From NCBI GenBank assembly GCA_023105745.1, contig JALGQZ010000004.1:38020437-38084436 (forward strand): DNA of 64,000 nt, written 5' to 3'. Of the stretch, positions 23,690 through 33,599 are shown one piece after another. The number at the start of each line of letters is the position of its first letter. Position 1 is the stretch's first letter. Source of the DNA: Austropuccinia psidii (taxonomy: Eukaryota; Basidiomycota; Pucciniomycetes; Pucciniales; Sphaerophragmiaceae). The translations under genes were made by a program, and so were the position numbers. A model generated the notes under the pieces. The model did not search any database. It was not told the origin of the DNA and saw only the letters and a program-made list of their open reading frames with translations.

Positions 23690-24830
23690 ATGGTGTGGGT
23701 GTGTGACTTCCCCAGCTAAGCTATGAATAAGCTCAGCATGAGCGGGATTGATAATATGCAGGTGACATGGGTGGAGCCCACCGCACAATGCAGTGGTTGC
23801 ATAAGTGTGATACACACACAAAGGAAAAAAGCATGAAATGCCTTCATGACTAGTGGTATTGGCAATTGAAAGGTGTGGGAGCCTAAGTGTCACACGTGCA
23901 CACCATGGCTAAAGAATGTGAGGGCCTAATTCATGTTAAGCAGCATCAACAATTTTCAGGTGACAGGTGCGGCAGTTGCATAAGTGTGACACACATACCC
24001 AAAGGCAAAAGCATTTGTGGGTGACATGTGTGAATCCTGTCACACCCTGTGCCAACTGTGTAAGGGTGACAGGCACACAAGCACCAAAGGAGGTGTAGGC
24101 CTAATATCAAGAGGCATGGAAATTTGCGAGTGACAGGTGTGAAGGCAGCTGCACCCTGTGGGTGGTGTGTAAGTGTGACACATGCACATGCAGGCAAAAG
24201 CATGTGTATTCATGAATCCACTTGGAACAAGTGGGGGAAATGGGCAAAGCCAGCCCCATCATGCTGTTGGTGTGGGTGTGTAAGTGGGAAACACGCACAT
24301 GGAGGCAAAATCATGTGCAGGCCCAAGTTAATGTAACTATGAATAGTCTCAGCACAAGTGGGAATGACAATTTGTGGGTGAAATAGGTGGAGGCAGTCCC
24401 ACAATGCTGCGGGTGTAGCATTGTAAGGGTGACACACACATACAAAGGCAAAAGCATGTGCAGGCGTGACTTTTTGTAGTAATGAATCCACCCATCAATG
24501 AGCAGGAGATGATGAGGTGTATGTGTGGAAGTGTAAGTATGGTAACTTGCGCAGATGATGAAGTGGATATGTGGAACCATAAGATTGGTAAATTGTAGAG
24601 ATGATGAGATGGATGTGTGGAAGTGTAAGCATGTTAAATTTTTGAGATGATGAGGCAGGGGTGTGGGAGTGTAAACATGGTAAATTGCAGAGATCATGAT
24701 GAGGGGGAAGTTACAAAGACAAAATTTGTGTGAGTGTAATGATTGTAAATTTCAGAGATAATGAGCAGTTGGTGTGCAACCCGATTCTTGCATGAGTAAT
24801 GGCTGTATAGGGCAGAGGTGTGATGTGAAG
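23690..24830. repeat. Degenerate long-unit subterminal repeats
   Basis: Loose repeats of roughly 110-130 bp share the landmarks AATGAATC...CTCAGCATGAGCGGG, a GTGACAGGTG-like block, GTAAGTGTGACACACACAC and AGGCAAAAGCATGTG. Another copy lies before the minisatellite at 21490-21600. No gene is supported; the small open frames follow the repeats. This is typical filler of CACTA subterminal regions. Confidence 0.6.
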
Positions 24831-25027
24831 TCAATCACTGGAAATTGACATGAAAGTTTCCCTAATAAGTGTATCCACTGATTGAATGTGATAAAAGAAC
24901 ATTGGAATCATGTGTGACTCACATTGACACCAGAAAGAACCAAATCTGGATGCCATGTTTTGGCAGACACAATTAAATACAAAAATGGCAGAGGAAAGGA
25001 AGAGAAAATATTTGATAAACATAACTC

Positions 25028-25361
25028 ATTTTTTTTCTTCTTTCAAATACTTTGCTTCCACCATACCCCATTTGCAAGTGGTGGGGCATTTCATGTACGG
25101 TGGCATGCCACTGAACTTGTGGCTTGCCACTTTACACCTTGTGAACAGGCCAATGTTCAACTGGTAAGCATAAAGCCATGTGGATAACCAAATGGCCTTG
25201 ACTAGTGTGAAACCGACTAAAGTCAAGTTTTGTCCATCCAGTTTCCATGATGGCCACTTTCAGCTCCGGACTTCCACCCTGCAGATAGGGGGAATCGAAC
25301 CAAGTGCTTAGCTCAAAGTTCAAAACAGATAACTGACCCTTGACCACTAAGCTAGTGTGCT
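25028..25361 (-). mobile_element. tRNA-derived SINE
   Basis: On the minus strand the 5' part contains an RNA polymerase III A box, TAGCTTAGTGGTCAAGG (25338-25354), and a perfect B box, GGTTCGATTCC (25291-25301), about 53 bases apart. A roughly 250 bp unrelated body follows and ends in an A-rich tail (25028-25043). The tRNA-like part does not fold into a proper anticodon arm, which argues against a working tRNA and for a SINE. It lies about 40 bp downstream of the secreted-protein gene. A clear TSD is not visible. Confidence 0.65.
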
Positions 25362-25399
25362 TTTGACAAGAAAGGACATTATCAGTATATGATGTACCC

Positions 25400-25798
25400 T
25401 CACATGCAACAGTACAATTTTCTGAAAAATTTAGGGAAACACCAAATACAATAAATGATTCCTGTACAGTACGACGCAGGCGGCTGGTAAGCAGCACACG
25501 TAAAGTCATGGTTGGCACCACAGCCCAGGGAGCCCAGTTTATAAGAATGCGTTATTGTACCCTCCGCGGGACAATCATTAGACTTCCATTCCGAGAGGGA
25601 TATTCTGTTGTTGCACGGTTTACTATCATCCCCACATCCCGTGAAACTGCCCACTTGTCCGCATTTTATCATGTTCCCCGCTTTCGGGTTGATGTTTGAA
25701 CTTGTGCACAAGGTGCATTTTAACTCACCCCCCTCCAAAAGTGCATGGCAAGAGCTGGCCAAAATAAGGAAAGCACTGAACAACTTGATTGACAACAT
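25400..25798 (-). CDS. Small secreted cysteine-rich protein (candidate)
   Basis: An open frame of 132 codons starts with an ATG at 25798. Residues 1-19 (MLSIKLFSAFLILASSCHA) are a typical signal peptide, with probable cleavage after CHA. The mature part is rich in Cys (residues 28, 31, 46, 55, 62, 76, 93, 101 and 111, with more near the C-terminus), suggesting disulfide bonds and action outside the cell. I do not recognise the family. Fungi, rusts in particular, encode many such proteins, some acting as effectors, but that role is inference. A possible 46 base intron near 25440-25490 would end the protein at about residue 110, so the C-terminus is uncertain. It lies inside the CACTA-like transposon and may be captured cargo. 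Confidence 0.55.
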   Translation of the reverse strand: MLSIKLFSAFLILASSCHALLEGGELKCTLCTSSNINPKAGNMIKCGQVGSFTGCGDDSKPCNNRISLSEWKSNDCPAEGTITHSYKLGSLGCGANHDFTCAAYQPPASYCTGIIYCIWCFPKFFRKLYCCM

Positions 25799-26530
25799 TG
25801 CGAATGTTGAGGATAGGCTGGTGTGGTGAAGACTTTATCTAGATAAAACAAAGTGATTTGCCTTTGAGCAAGAGAATCATTACTTGGAAAACCGTTTTTC
25901 AAAATCACTAACCTAAGGTATATAACCTTCTCACACAAAAGAAATAAGCTAAATGGAGGGCTAAGCTTCTATAGTCTTGCCACTTCCACCACAGCTCAAA
26001 TAGAAAGCAGACAGTTATATTAAAGAGTAACTATTTAATCTATGCACTCAAAACTGGAAGCTATTTTGCCTAGGTGATGAGGGGGACTCAGCTGAACAAG
26101 CTCGCTCTTTATGCCTTCGCGAGGTCTGTCTTGCTTCTGATTCAATTTGAAAGCTTTCTTAAGGAGTCTGACTTGTTTAAGCGAGGTATCATGTCAAGGA
26201 ATCCAACAGCTGATCCAATGTCATATTTTGTTACAGTGCAACCAATTGGATTTGAATTGATTATTTATTTGTTGTGAGCTGAACCTTTGTTGAATTAACG
26301 TTTTTTCCATTATCAACAAGGATCTGCAAAACACAACTACTGTCGCAAGCCTGGTATGTTCTTGAGATTGCAGTCATATTTTTACAAAATCCTTTCGCAA
26401 TATGAATATCACAAATTTGGCAAAGTATGAAACCACGCCAAATGACTTGAAGTGTTTAAGTTAGCTAGCAACATATTCTTCTTATCAAAAATTGTGACTG
26501 ATGATCATGTGCACCTCTCAGAGGTCACCC
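25799..26530. other. Spacer upstream of the secreted-protein gene, nothing recognised
   Basis: Single-copy-looking sequence between the start of the secreted-protein gene and the poly(A) end of the LINE. It presumably holds the promoter of the minus-strand gene, but I see no distinctive TATA or repeat signal that decides this. Open frames are short and not supported. Confidence 0.4.
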
Positions 26531-26689
26531 TTTTTTTTTTTCTGTTAGGTTATGGTTCAGTTGTGTCCAGTGCCTCGGCTTCCGTCTATTCCTGTACAGG
26601 GGTGTATATTTCATTGGTTGTTTGTTTCTATCTGTTCAATCTTCTTCGCATTATTATTAATTGGGTTATCTTGTTACAATTTAATGCCT

Positions 26690-27277
26690 TTATTTGTCCA
26701 TCTTGTCTCTGTATTCCTTGAAGAATCCAAACCGTCTCGTGCCACCAATGTATTCGATTAAGATTGGGATCGCTCTTGGGTTATCTAATAATTTAACTAG
26801 GTTTTGGTCATCGTATGCTATCTTCTCTCTTCGTAATGTTTTCTTCATTTTCTTTCTTTGCGATTTATACCTTCTGCAGTATGTCAAATAATGTTTAACT
26901 GATTCTGGTCTCTGACATGTTTCACAGAGAGGATCTCCTCGTTCCCGGATTCGGAAAAGATGGTCATTTAGCGTGCTGTGTGCGCTTTGTAGCTGGTGAA
27001 TTACCGATGTGTGAGCTCTTTCCCATTTGTTCAGCTTGATCAGTAGTAGTTTTGGGTTTCCCTTGAATTTCACTCGTTGCTGTTCTTCATTAGTTAATTT
27101 TGGGTTTTTGTTTTTGGATCTTATTAATTGATTTAACTTGGCAATGCTTGGGTGCGTTGGGTAGTGTTGAATTAAATAGTTTTCTGCTGCTCTCTTTGCA
27201 ACCTCATCTGCTAATTCATTTCCTTCAATACTGCTGTGACTTGGGCATTGCCAAAGGTTCACTGGATATTCTTTCAA
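26690..27277 (-). pseudogene. RNase H domain and CCHC knuckle of the LINE
   Basis: The open minus frame (about 195 codons) begins in the RNase H C-terminal region, LWQCPSHSSIEGNELADEVAKRAAENY, where the usual motif is H-S-x-I-x-G-N-E-x-A-D. About 100 residues later CETCQRPESVKHYLTYC matches the Cys-x2-Cys-x7-His-x4-Cys knuckle found at the C-terminus of many Tad1/I-like LINEs. The stop is near 26690 and a 3' UTR with A tail follows. The start of the RNase H domain is missing because of the deletion that joins it to the RT fragment. Confidence 0.85.
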
Positions 27278-27851
27278 AAATCTTACCTACAGTGCTTAGA
27301 AGAGCTATCGGGCGATAGGCTGATGGGTCAGAATAATCTTTCTTATTCGCTTTCTGAATAATGATTGTTGAGGCTTTCTTCCAATGTCTGGGGAAATATC
27401 CTATTTGTAGAAAGGCATTAAACAGTTTGTGAAGGTCATTGAGAAGTACATTACCTAGGATGTTAAGTAGCTCATTTGGAATTTGATCCAGCCCTGGTGC
27501 TTTCTTATTGGGCAGTTGGCTGATGCTTGTTTTGATTTTGTTTAGTGTGATTTTTTTAAAGTTTTTCTCAAGCGCTAGTGGTGCCTCAGGGATGTTGCTT
27601 AGGTCTACTCTTTTGCCTGCCTGAGCAAACATTTCAAATAAAAGTTCAGTTTGTTCCTTTTTATCATTAGTTATCTCTCCTGTTTGTTTTCTCAGTGGTT
27701 TCACTTTGCTTGAGGATTTAATCTTGGTGAATTTCAGTGCTTTGAAGGCATGATTGGGTTCCTGTGATGCAATGAATTTTCTCCAATTATGTCTTTTCAT
27801 CTGCTCTACTGTTGTTCTAAATTCTTCTTGCAATTGTTGGTAGGTGCTTCT
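27225..27851 (-). pseudogene. Reverse transcriptase N-terminal part of the LINE
   Basis: The minus frame contains SQLPNKKAPGLDQIPNELL, FPRHWKKASTIIIQKANKKDYSDPSAYRPIALLSTVGKIFERI, the conserved RT blocks 0-2 of non-LTR elements. Immediately after GKIFERI the sequence jumps, in another frame, into RNase H; the block with the F/YADD catalytic motif is absent. The N-terminal side is interrupted by the copia-like LTR. It is inactive. Confidence 0.87.
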
Positions 27852-28411
27852 TGTTGAAATTCATGCAACATGCTGATGCGCATGTGACAATCAATTCACA
27901 TGCGATGCAAGCACTTGTGATCTTAAACTAAGAAAGTCCGTTAGCTATGAAATCATATCTAACTGACCTAATTGACCCACAGCGTATTTATCAGACATAT
28001 AAAAAGACCATCATGTACCACTATCTCTGTTCCCCTTTTCTTCGGAGAACTCCTTTATTAAACTACCTACGCCAATTCTTTCATACTACTACTGTATTTA
28101 ACTATCTCATTATTGTTACTATTATCTTTGTTCTCCCCGGTTAACGTCACCTTAAGACTGTTTTATCATCAGAAGAGGTGTAGCCAGGTAGCACTTTTTC
28201 TCACTCAGCAAAATTATATTAATTACTTATTAACTACTTGTTTCGTAGTTTCAAAATCAGACACTATTGCTTATCTATTCACTTATATAGGTTATAGATT
28301 AAAGTGGTGTCCACCTTTAGATAGATCTTAGCTTATCTTTGTCATAATATCATACATTTAGACATGTCATAGTTGATGAAATAAAACACACCTTTAGTTT
28401 GATTTCTTACA
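27852..28411. mobile_element. Solo LTR, copia-like, 560 bp
   Basis: It begins TGTTGAAATTCATGCAACATG and ends GATTTCTTACA, flanked by the 5 bp direct repeat CTTCT (27847-27851 and 28412-28416). Removing it joins the two LINE halves. The TGTTGAAAT start and short length are common in Ty1/copia LTRs; the assignment is tentative because no internal sequence is present. Confidence 0.8.
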
Positions 28412-28416
28412 CTTCT

Positions 28417-28845
28417 TGCTTCCAGTGATCTAGTTAGTAAGTAGTATCTGCGTGCTCTATTCCGTTCTGTCATGATTGGGGCTCACACCTTCTTATTCCA
28501 CCAGGGTTTCTCTTTTGTTGTTCTTGTTCTGAATTCTTTACCTTGTTTTATATATTCTTCATAAATTATTTTGCCTATTTGTTTTGTTCTTTCATCTATC
28601 TCTTGCTGATCTTTTAGCTTGATTCTGGTGTTCAGAGTCTTTAGTCATGTTGTAAAATTGATAATGTATTCTTTTTCATTGAGTTTGTCTAATCTCATGT
28701 TGATGTGTGATTCTTTTGTTTGGATAGCTGTCTCGTCTAGGTTTAGGTTGAGGATTATTGAATGATGATCTGATGAGTGATTTTCAAGTTGTGTTCTACT
28801 TGAGGAAAGTAGCTTTGGTGCCTGGTTATTGGCACCCAACCAGTT
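28417..28845 (-). pseudogene. Endonuclease tail and linker of the LINE
   Basis: The minus frame 28645-28839 reads GANNQAPKLLSSSRTQLENHSSDHHSIILNLNL. The SDH motif is the C-terminal catalytic signature of APE-type endonucleases carried by LINEs. The linker toward the RT continues to 28417 with stops. Everything upstream of the endonuclease tail is missing, which is the normal 5' truncation of such elements. Confidence 0.78.
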
Positions 28846-29600
28846 TCAAGAAGGACACCAAGCTGGCATTATAAAATGAATTGGAAGAAACAAGGGATTT
28901 TTATGACCTGAGAAAATCTTCTGATGAGACTGGTCAATCAGCCCAAACAGGAAATCCCTTGGCTTACCAACTATGGAGAAACATTGAAAAATGTTTTGGA
29001 GGTGTTGTAACCCCCACCTAGCTTTTTATGAGATGAGGGCCCCAAAGGAAAGGAGCTCATGATAATCTTGGAAGAATCTGCCCACTGCACTGAATTGGAT
29101 TGTAAGGTGTTTTTACTGCCTACTAGATGCGTCCAGGGTAGCAAAGACAAGGTGGATTATGTATCATTGGGAGAACAGTAGTTGTAGTAAGCTTTACAAA
29201 GGATCTAATTTGTTTCCAGTAAAACAAGAAATTCTCCACATTGGGCTCAATATTTGTTTAAATGACTATTTAGATTGAATTGAACAACAAGTAAAGTCAA
29301 TATTCCAATCAAGAAGAGGATACTTTAATTTCCCTACAGCTTATGAAGAGCAAGTGGAGCTATTGAGATTGGTTCTTGAAATCTCCATAGGAATCTTTTC
29401 AACAAAGCTCTTTAGAAAATGATGGAATGAAGATGTAGAAAGGTTTGAGAATGGATCAGGAAGTGATTTGATTTGATCTCAGAGGCTGTAGTACCAATCT
29501 TGGAAGACCTTGTGAGCTTAAAATGCAGAGAATAAATGATTAAAAGTGTGAAACATACTTCATTGACAATGGTGTGGAGGGATATATTTAGGGCGCTGCG
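28846..29600 (+). other. Unassigned, possibly decayed coding sequence
   Basis: Between the LINE and the right subterminal repeats the + strand reads in part like a broken protein (NELEETRDFYDLRKSSDETG, NPLAYQLWRNIEKCFGG around 28870-29010) with many stops. I do not recognise the family. It could be a relic of the transposon's own gene or of another element. Confidence 0.35.
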
Positions 29601-29736
29601 GGCAGGATAAGAATGGTAAGCAGCAGGGGTGCGGAAGTGTAAGGAGTGGTGAGGGCAGAGATGGGGGGCGGTACAGGAGCGTAAGGATCATAAGCGGCAT
29701 TGAGGATTAAGCCAGTGTGAGGGCAGTGTTGGAGGC

Positions 29737-30080
29737 ATGTCGGGAGGGCTCTCCACAAGCATAAGGTTTGTAAGTGGTGTTGGAGGCATGTTGGGAGGGC
29801 TCTCCACAAGCGTAAAGATTGTAAGTGGTGTCGTAGGCATGTTGGGAGGTCTCTCCACAAGCGTAAGGATCATAAGTGGTGTCGGAGGCATGTTGGGAGG
29901 GATCTCCACAAGCGTAAGGATTGTAAGTGGTGTCGGAGGCATGTTGGGAGGGCTCTCCACAAGCGTACGGATCATAAGTGGTGTTGGAGGCATGTTGGGA
30001 GGGCTTACCACAAGCGTAAGGATCGTAAGTGGTGTCGGAGGCATGTTGGGAGGGCAGTACACAAGCATAAAGATGGTAAG
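29737..30080. repeat. 51 bp minisatellite, about 6.5 units
   Basis: Direct units of 51 bp read on the + strand as 17-residue repeats of the form MLGGLSTSVRIVSGVGG. Units differ by a few substitutions. More degenerate relatives lie at 29590-29736 and up to 30190. They form the right subterminal region of the CACTA-like element. I do not treat the open frames as genes. Confidence 0.85.
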
Positions 30081-30385
30081 GGTGGGTGTGTGAAAGCGTA
30101 ACAAGTGGTGAGGGCGGAGATGGGAAGGCAGTGTTGGAGTCTCATCTGGAGGGTGGTGCGGGCGCATAAGCATGCAAAGCATCAGGGATGCGGAAGCCAA
30201 TGAGGTGAAATTACCCGAACATTGTGAATAGTGTTGGAATGGGCTTGGGCTTTGAGTGACATTCTCATGTGACACATGTGACGATTGACGTTGTCTTGAC
30301 GCTGACGTGACGTGACCCACTAAATCCAGTGACTATAAAGTGACACTAATGGGACTGAAGCAAGATTTTATACTGACAGCAGTAC

Positions 30386-30431
30386 GACGTGAAGTCAATC
30401 GCCGATGATTGACGCGAGATTCGCCCTGGTG
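30386..30431 (-). repeat. Right terminal inverted repeat of the CACTA-like element
   Basis: 46 bp inverted copy of 21044-21089 with a single mismatch (A for G at the twenty-sixth base of the repeat), followed by the TSD TGG at 30432-30434. Confidence 0.9.
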
Positions 30432-30462
30432 TGGGTATGTGCAAATACTTCTAAGACTTATA

Positions 30463-30478
30463 TTGCCTCCCCCTAAAA
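30463..30478 (-). other. Polypurine tract of G3
   Basis: On the minus strand TTTTAGGGGGAGGCAA lies directly before the 3' LTR start, in the usual place of the plus-strand primer. Confidence 0.75.
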
Positions 30479-30483
30479 GAATA

Positions 30484-31828
30484 TTACTTTGTAATATTGT
30501 TATTCCTAGTGTGTCTGAGCCTTCTGAGAAGTTTAGTAGCTTCATGTATGTACTTTTCTGCTAACCATTCATCTTCACAAGCTGGGTCACTGTACCTGAC
30601 AAGGTATTCCCTTACTTTATTGTTTCTCAACTTTCTTGCTTTCAGGACTTTGGTAATTTGTTTAATACCAAATGATTCAATAGGAGGTATAGCTTGGGGA
30701 ACTTTATTCCTCAAAGGGAATTTTTCAGCATCACTGGATTTATATGGCTTTATCAAGCTCACTGGAAATGTAGGATGCTTATTGCTAAATTCTTCAGATA
30801 ATTCTACTTCAACAGCATTTTCTCAATGGAGGGCCTTAATAACAAAAGGTCCTGCAAAGGATTCTTTGAGCTTTTTACATCCTTTGATGTTATTGAAGTT
30901 AGTGGTGGATACAAGTACTAAATCCCCCACTTTAAAATCTAGAGTGGCATGTGATTTGTTCCATTTGTCCTTAGCATAGGCAAAAGAATCTTCCATGCAC
31001 CTCACTGAATTCTGTCTAGTTTTGTCTAGCATTCCTTTGAAGCTAGCAGCTGTAGGATGTATCTCAACCAAATTTTTCCTCAAGAAATCTTGAGGTAATT
31101 TGGGATTCCATCCTTCTTCCAGAATAGCAGGAGTTTCATTTGTACTGTCATTGATGGATGTCTTATATGCCAATTCAAGTTCTGGTGAAGGAGTACAGCA
31201 ATCATTGGTAAGTCCATCACAATCTTTGAATTCAAGGCCATATGCACAAAATCTTCTTTACATGTCTTCCAATTTTTTCATCAACCTTTCAGCCAGACCA
31301 TCAGTTTGTGGGTGGTAGGCTGTAGAGAAGTATATTTTTGTCCCAAATAGTTGGTGAAGATTTGTCCATAGTGCTGCGGTGAATTTGGGATCTCTGTCAC
31401 TGATTATTTTTTTGAATATGCCAGTCCATGATACTACTCTATTTCATATCAGAAGAGCTGTATCCATGGCTGTATCATCCTTGGGGCATGGTAGAAAGAT
31501 TGGAGTCTTACTAAATCTGTTAACAATCACTAGGCAAGAACTATAACTTCTATCACCCCCTGGTGGGAGGCCAGTTACCCAATTCATATGGACAATTTCC
31601 CAAGTTCTACTGGGTTCTTGGATCTTGATCATATTTCCAAGTGTTTTGCCAGTGGATTTATTTGCTTTTTGACATCTGTCACAGGTTTTTCAATATTCTG
31701 AAACATATTTCTGCCACATTGGCCACCATATGAAGGTTTTCAATTTTTCTCTTGTTCTGTCTTCAGACAGATGTCGTGAGAAAGACCTTTCATGGCATTC
31801 TTTAAGTACAAGATTGATTAAGGACCTG
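30484..31828 (-). pseudogene. pol: Integrase and chromodomain-like tail of G3 pol
   Basis: Minus frames at 31444-31632, 30823-31173 and 30484-30762, with a degraded link between them, give the integrase. Residues include IVHMNWVTGLPPGGDRSY (first catalytic Asp replaced by Asn), the second Asp in an SDRDPKF segment near 31390, and the Glu in the [10 protein letters not shown] block near 31290. A module ending SLIKPY and a chromodomain-like tail (ITKVLKARKL...REYLVRYSDPACEDEWLAEKYI) follow. The zinc-finger side (CDRCQKANK near 31675) has an adjacent stop. An LTR-A is inserted at 31829, separating the domain from RNase H. Confidence 0.88.
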
Positions 31829-33467
31829 TGTCAGGTTGAGTCTATGTAGAAGTAGTAATTAGGCTATTTACAGCTTTAAATGTGACTGTGACTGGTGATA
31901 AAATATTTAAAATAAAGGTATTGATAGAGGATAATGATTTGACAATAAAATTAAAGGGCTTTACTATTATGAAATAGTGGTGGTGAGTGCTGTTGAAAGC
32001 CCAGGGTGCAGCTTTACCTGTTGGATGGCAATAATAAAGACTACAATAATTGAGATTATAGTTATACCTGGTTATTTTTCAAGAGTATAACTGTTTTGAC
32101 AGTTCTAATACATAGCAATTTAAGAGCAGGATGTGGAAAGCTTTTCTGGCTGTGAAAAGCCCTCCTTTTATCCTGAAATGGGGTGGAAAGGCTACTAGAC
32201 CTTTCGATGTAGAAGAAGTGCAGATTTTTCACTCTCTGAGACAGGCTTGTGGTTTTAAAAAGGCCTGTATAGCCTGTATTGGGCTCAGATGTTGTTTTGA
32301 AACCACATCTGGGCAGTTTTCACCAATACAGGGTGAAAATCTTGATCTGGGGACCACATAGCCTTCCTCTGACATGTATGACGCATAGAATGCTGTAAAA
32401 AAACTGTATGGGACCCCACTATTGACTTACTTATGAGGTATTGAAGTATAAACATGTTTATTTGTCTTTTTGACACCTCAAACTCATGGTATGGGATATT
32501 ATCCCATGGTAAGGCTGTATTGGCCAAACTGTGGGATTTTTACCTTAAAGCAGCCATACCTTTGTCAGTTCCTGAGATATCAACCTCAAAGTTGGTTTGG
32601 TGTGTATCCCTGTGTGTGCTCTACACAGTGGTACCTTATTTGATATGGCTATCATTGTTTATTTGTCTTTTTGACACCTCAAACTCATGGTATGGGATAT
32701 TATCCCATGGTAAGGCTGTATTGGCCAAACTGTGGGATTTTTACCTTAAAGCAGCCATACCTTTGTCAGTTCCTGAGATATCAACCTCAAAGTTGGTTTG
32801 GTGTGTATCCCTGTGTGTGCTCTACACAGTGGTACCTTATTTGATATGGCTATCATTATATATCGCAAAGTTGTCTCATGTACAAGATATTTTGTACATA
32901 TGCATGTTTTATGCTAAAGCTGTATTGGGGTTGTTTGCCCCATAGATTTTGTTCTAGTTGAGACATGATGAAATGGATGACACCATCAGATAGCCCTGAT
33001 TGTGCCCTTTTTAAAAATACCCCACTTTAGGTATCTCACACTAAAACTGTAGAAGTTAGATGTGAGGTGAATGTTTTGTTAACCCTTATTTGGCCTGAAT
33101 TTGGTCATAACTTCAGTAATACTGGCACTAGCTCAGGTTGGCTGGGACCATTGGATATCCCTGACTTAGAGCTTAATTCGAAAGACCCATTTGATGGGGT
33201 TAAGCCTCGTACTCTGTATTTCAGATGAGAGGTGAAAATTAAGGTTTATGCTCAGCAACAACTTTGAGCAGGAATAATTATGTCATTTTTTGTCCTATGA
33301 TGTTGATACTTGTATATTTGGAAAGGGATGAGTTTCCCCTTTCTTTTGATACCTTTTGAGCTAATTTGGCTCAGAACTCCATGTTTTGGTGGTATCTTGG
33401 CTATACCATTGGTTTATGGTATTTTGGCTGTCATGCGTATGCTCTGTTTTTGAGTCACAGGCTGAAT
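31829..33467 (-). mobile_element. LTR-A inserted in G3 integrase, with an internal 201 bp duplication
   Basis: In reverse orientation it runs from TGTCAGGTTGAGTC to GAGTCACAGGCTGAAT. It is 1,639 bp, about 200 more than other LTR-A copies because 32455-32655 is repeated exactly at 32656-32856. No matching TSD is visible at the ends, so terminal rearrangement is possible. The open frame at 32454-32945 exists only because of the duplication. Confidence 0.85.
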
Positions 33468-33599
33468 GTCCACATGTTCATGAAACATGTATGCTTAGTT
33501 CTGTATTAAATCATACCATCCAGTAAGTGCAATCTTCCTTCATCATATTATTGTTTCCATATCCCATCTAAGGAAGGTATAAAAGAATTGGCTTTACAG

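Larger units (their letters stand above)
26531..28845 (-). mobile_element. LINE-type non-LTR retrotransposon remnant, 5' truncated, internally deleted
   Basis: On the minus strand an endonuclease tail (28645-28839), reverse transcriptase N-terminal part (27225-27833), RNase H and zinc knuckle (26690-27277) and a short 3' UTR are followed by an 11 base A tail (26531-26541). This order (APE endonuclease, RT, RNase H) is that of Tad1/I-like elements. The RT catalytic core is deleted at about 27275. A copia-like LTR is inserted at 27852-28411. Confidence 0.88.
21044..30431. mobile_element. CACTA-like (EnSpm) DNA transposon, 9,388 bp, non-autonomous
   Basis: Both ends carry the same 46 bp inverted repeat with one mismatch, starting CACCAGGGCGAATCTCGCG (21044-21089 and 30386-30431). 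Each side is flanked by the trinucleotide TGG (21041-21043 and 30432-30434). Terminal CAC, a 3 bp target duplication and long repeat-rich subterminal regions fit the CACTA superfamily. I find no transposase, so it would depend on an enzyme supplied elsewhere. Inside it are minisatellites, a SINE, a secreted-protein gene, a LINE remnant and a copia-like solo LTR. Superfamily assignment is by structure only. Confidence 0.8.
19249..30462 (-). repeat. 3' LTR of G3 (LTR-F), split by the CACTA-like transposon
   Basis: The LTR starts (reverse orientation) TGTAAGGTTTGGATATG at 19249, runs to 21043, and resumes at 30435-30462, ending at CTTATA next to the polypurine tract. Without the insert it is about 1.8 kb. 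The join agrees with the start of the related LTR at 37085, which reads through the insertion point uninterrupted. Open frames at 19739-20033 are repeated in other LTR-F copies and are not genes. Confidence 0.85.

Noticed and set aside
25250..25365. Functional tRNA gene on the minus strand
   Set aside because: A and B boxes are good, but no anticodon stem-loop or acceptor stem can be formed, so it is called a SINE head.
25132..25521. 129-codon minus-strand frame
   Set aside because: Most of it is the SINE, including its A and B boxes, and it only partly overlaps the secreted-protein gene in another frame.
21044..30431. hAT element suggested by the CAGGG near the end
   Set aside because: Setting the end at CAGGG gives no 8 bp duplication; starting at CACCAGGG gives a matching 3 bp TGG on both sides, supported by an empty-site comparison.
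32454..32945. 163-codon open frame with two identical halves
   Set aside because: It lies inside an LTR-A and is created by the exact 201 bp duplication; other LTR-A copies do not keep it open.
31829..33467. Target-site duplication for this LTR-A
   Set aside because: The five bases on the two sides (ACCTG and TCCAC) do not match, so none is claimed.
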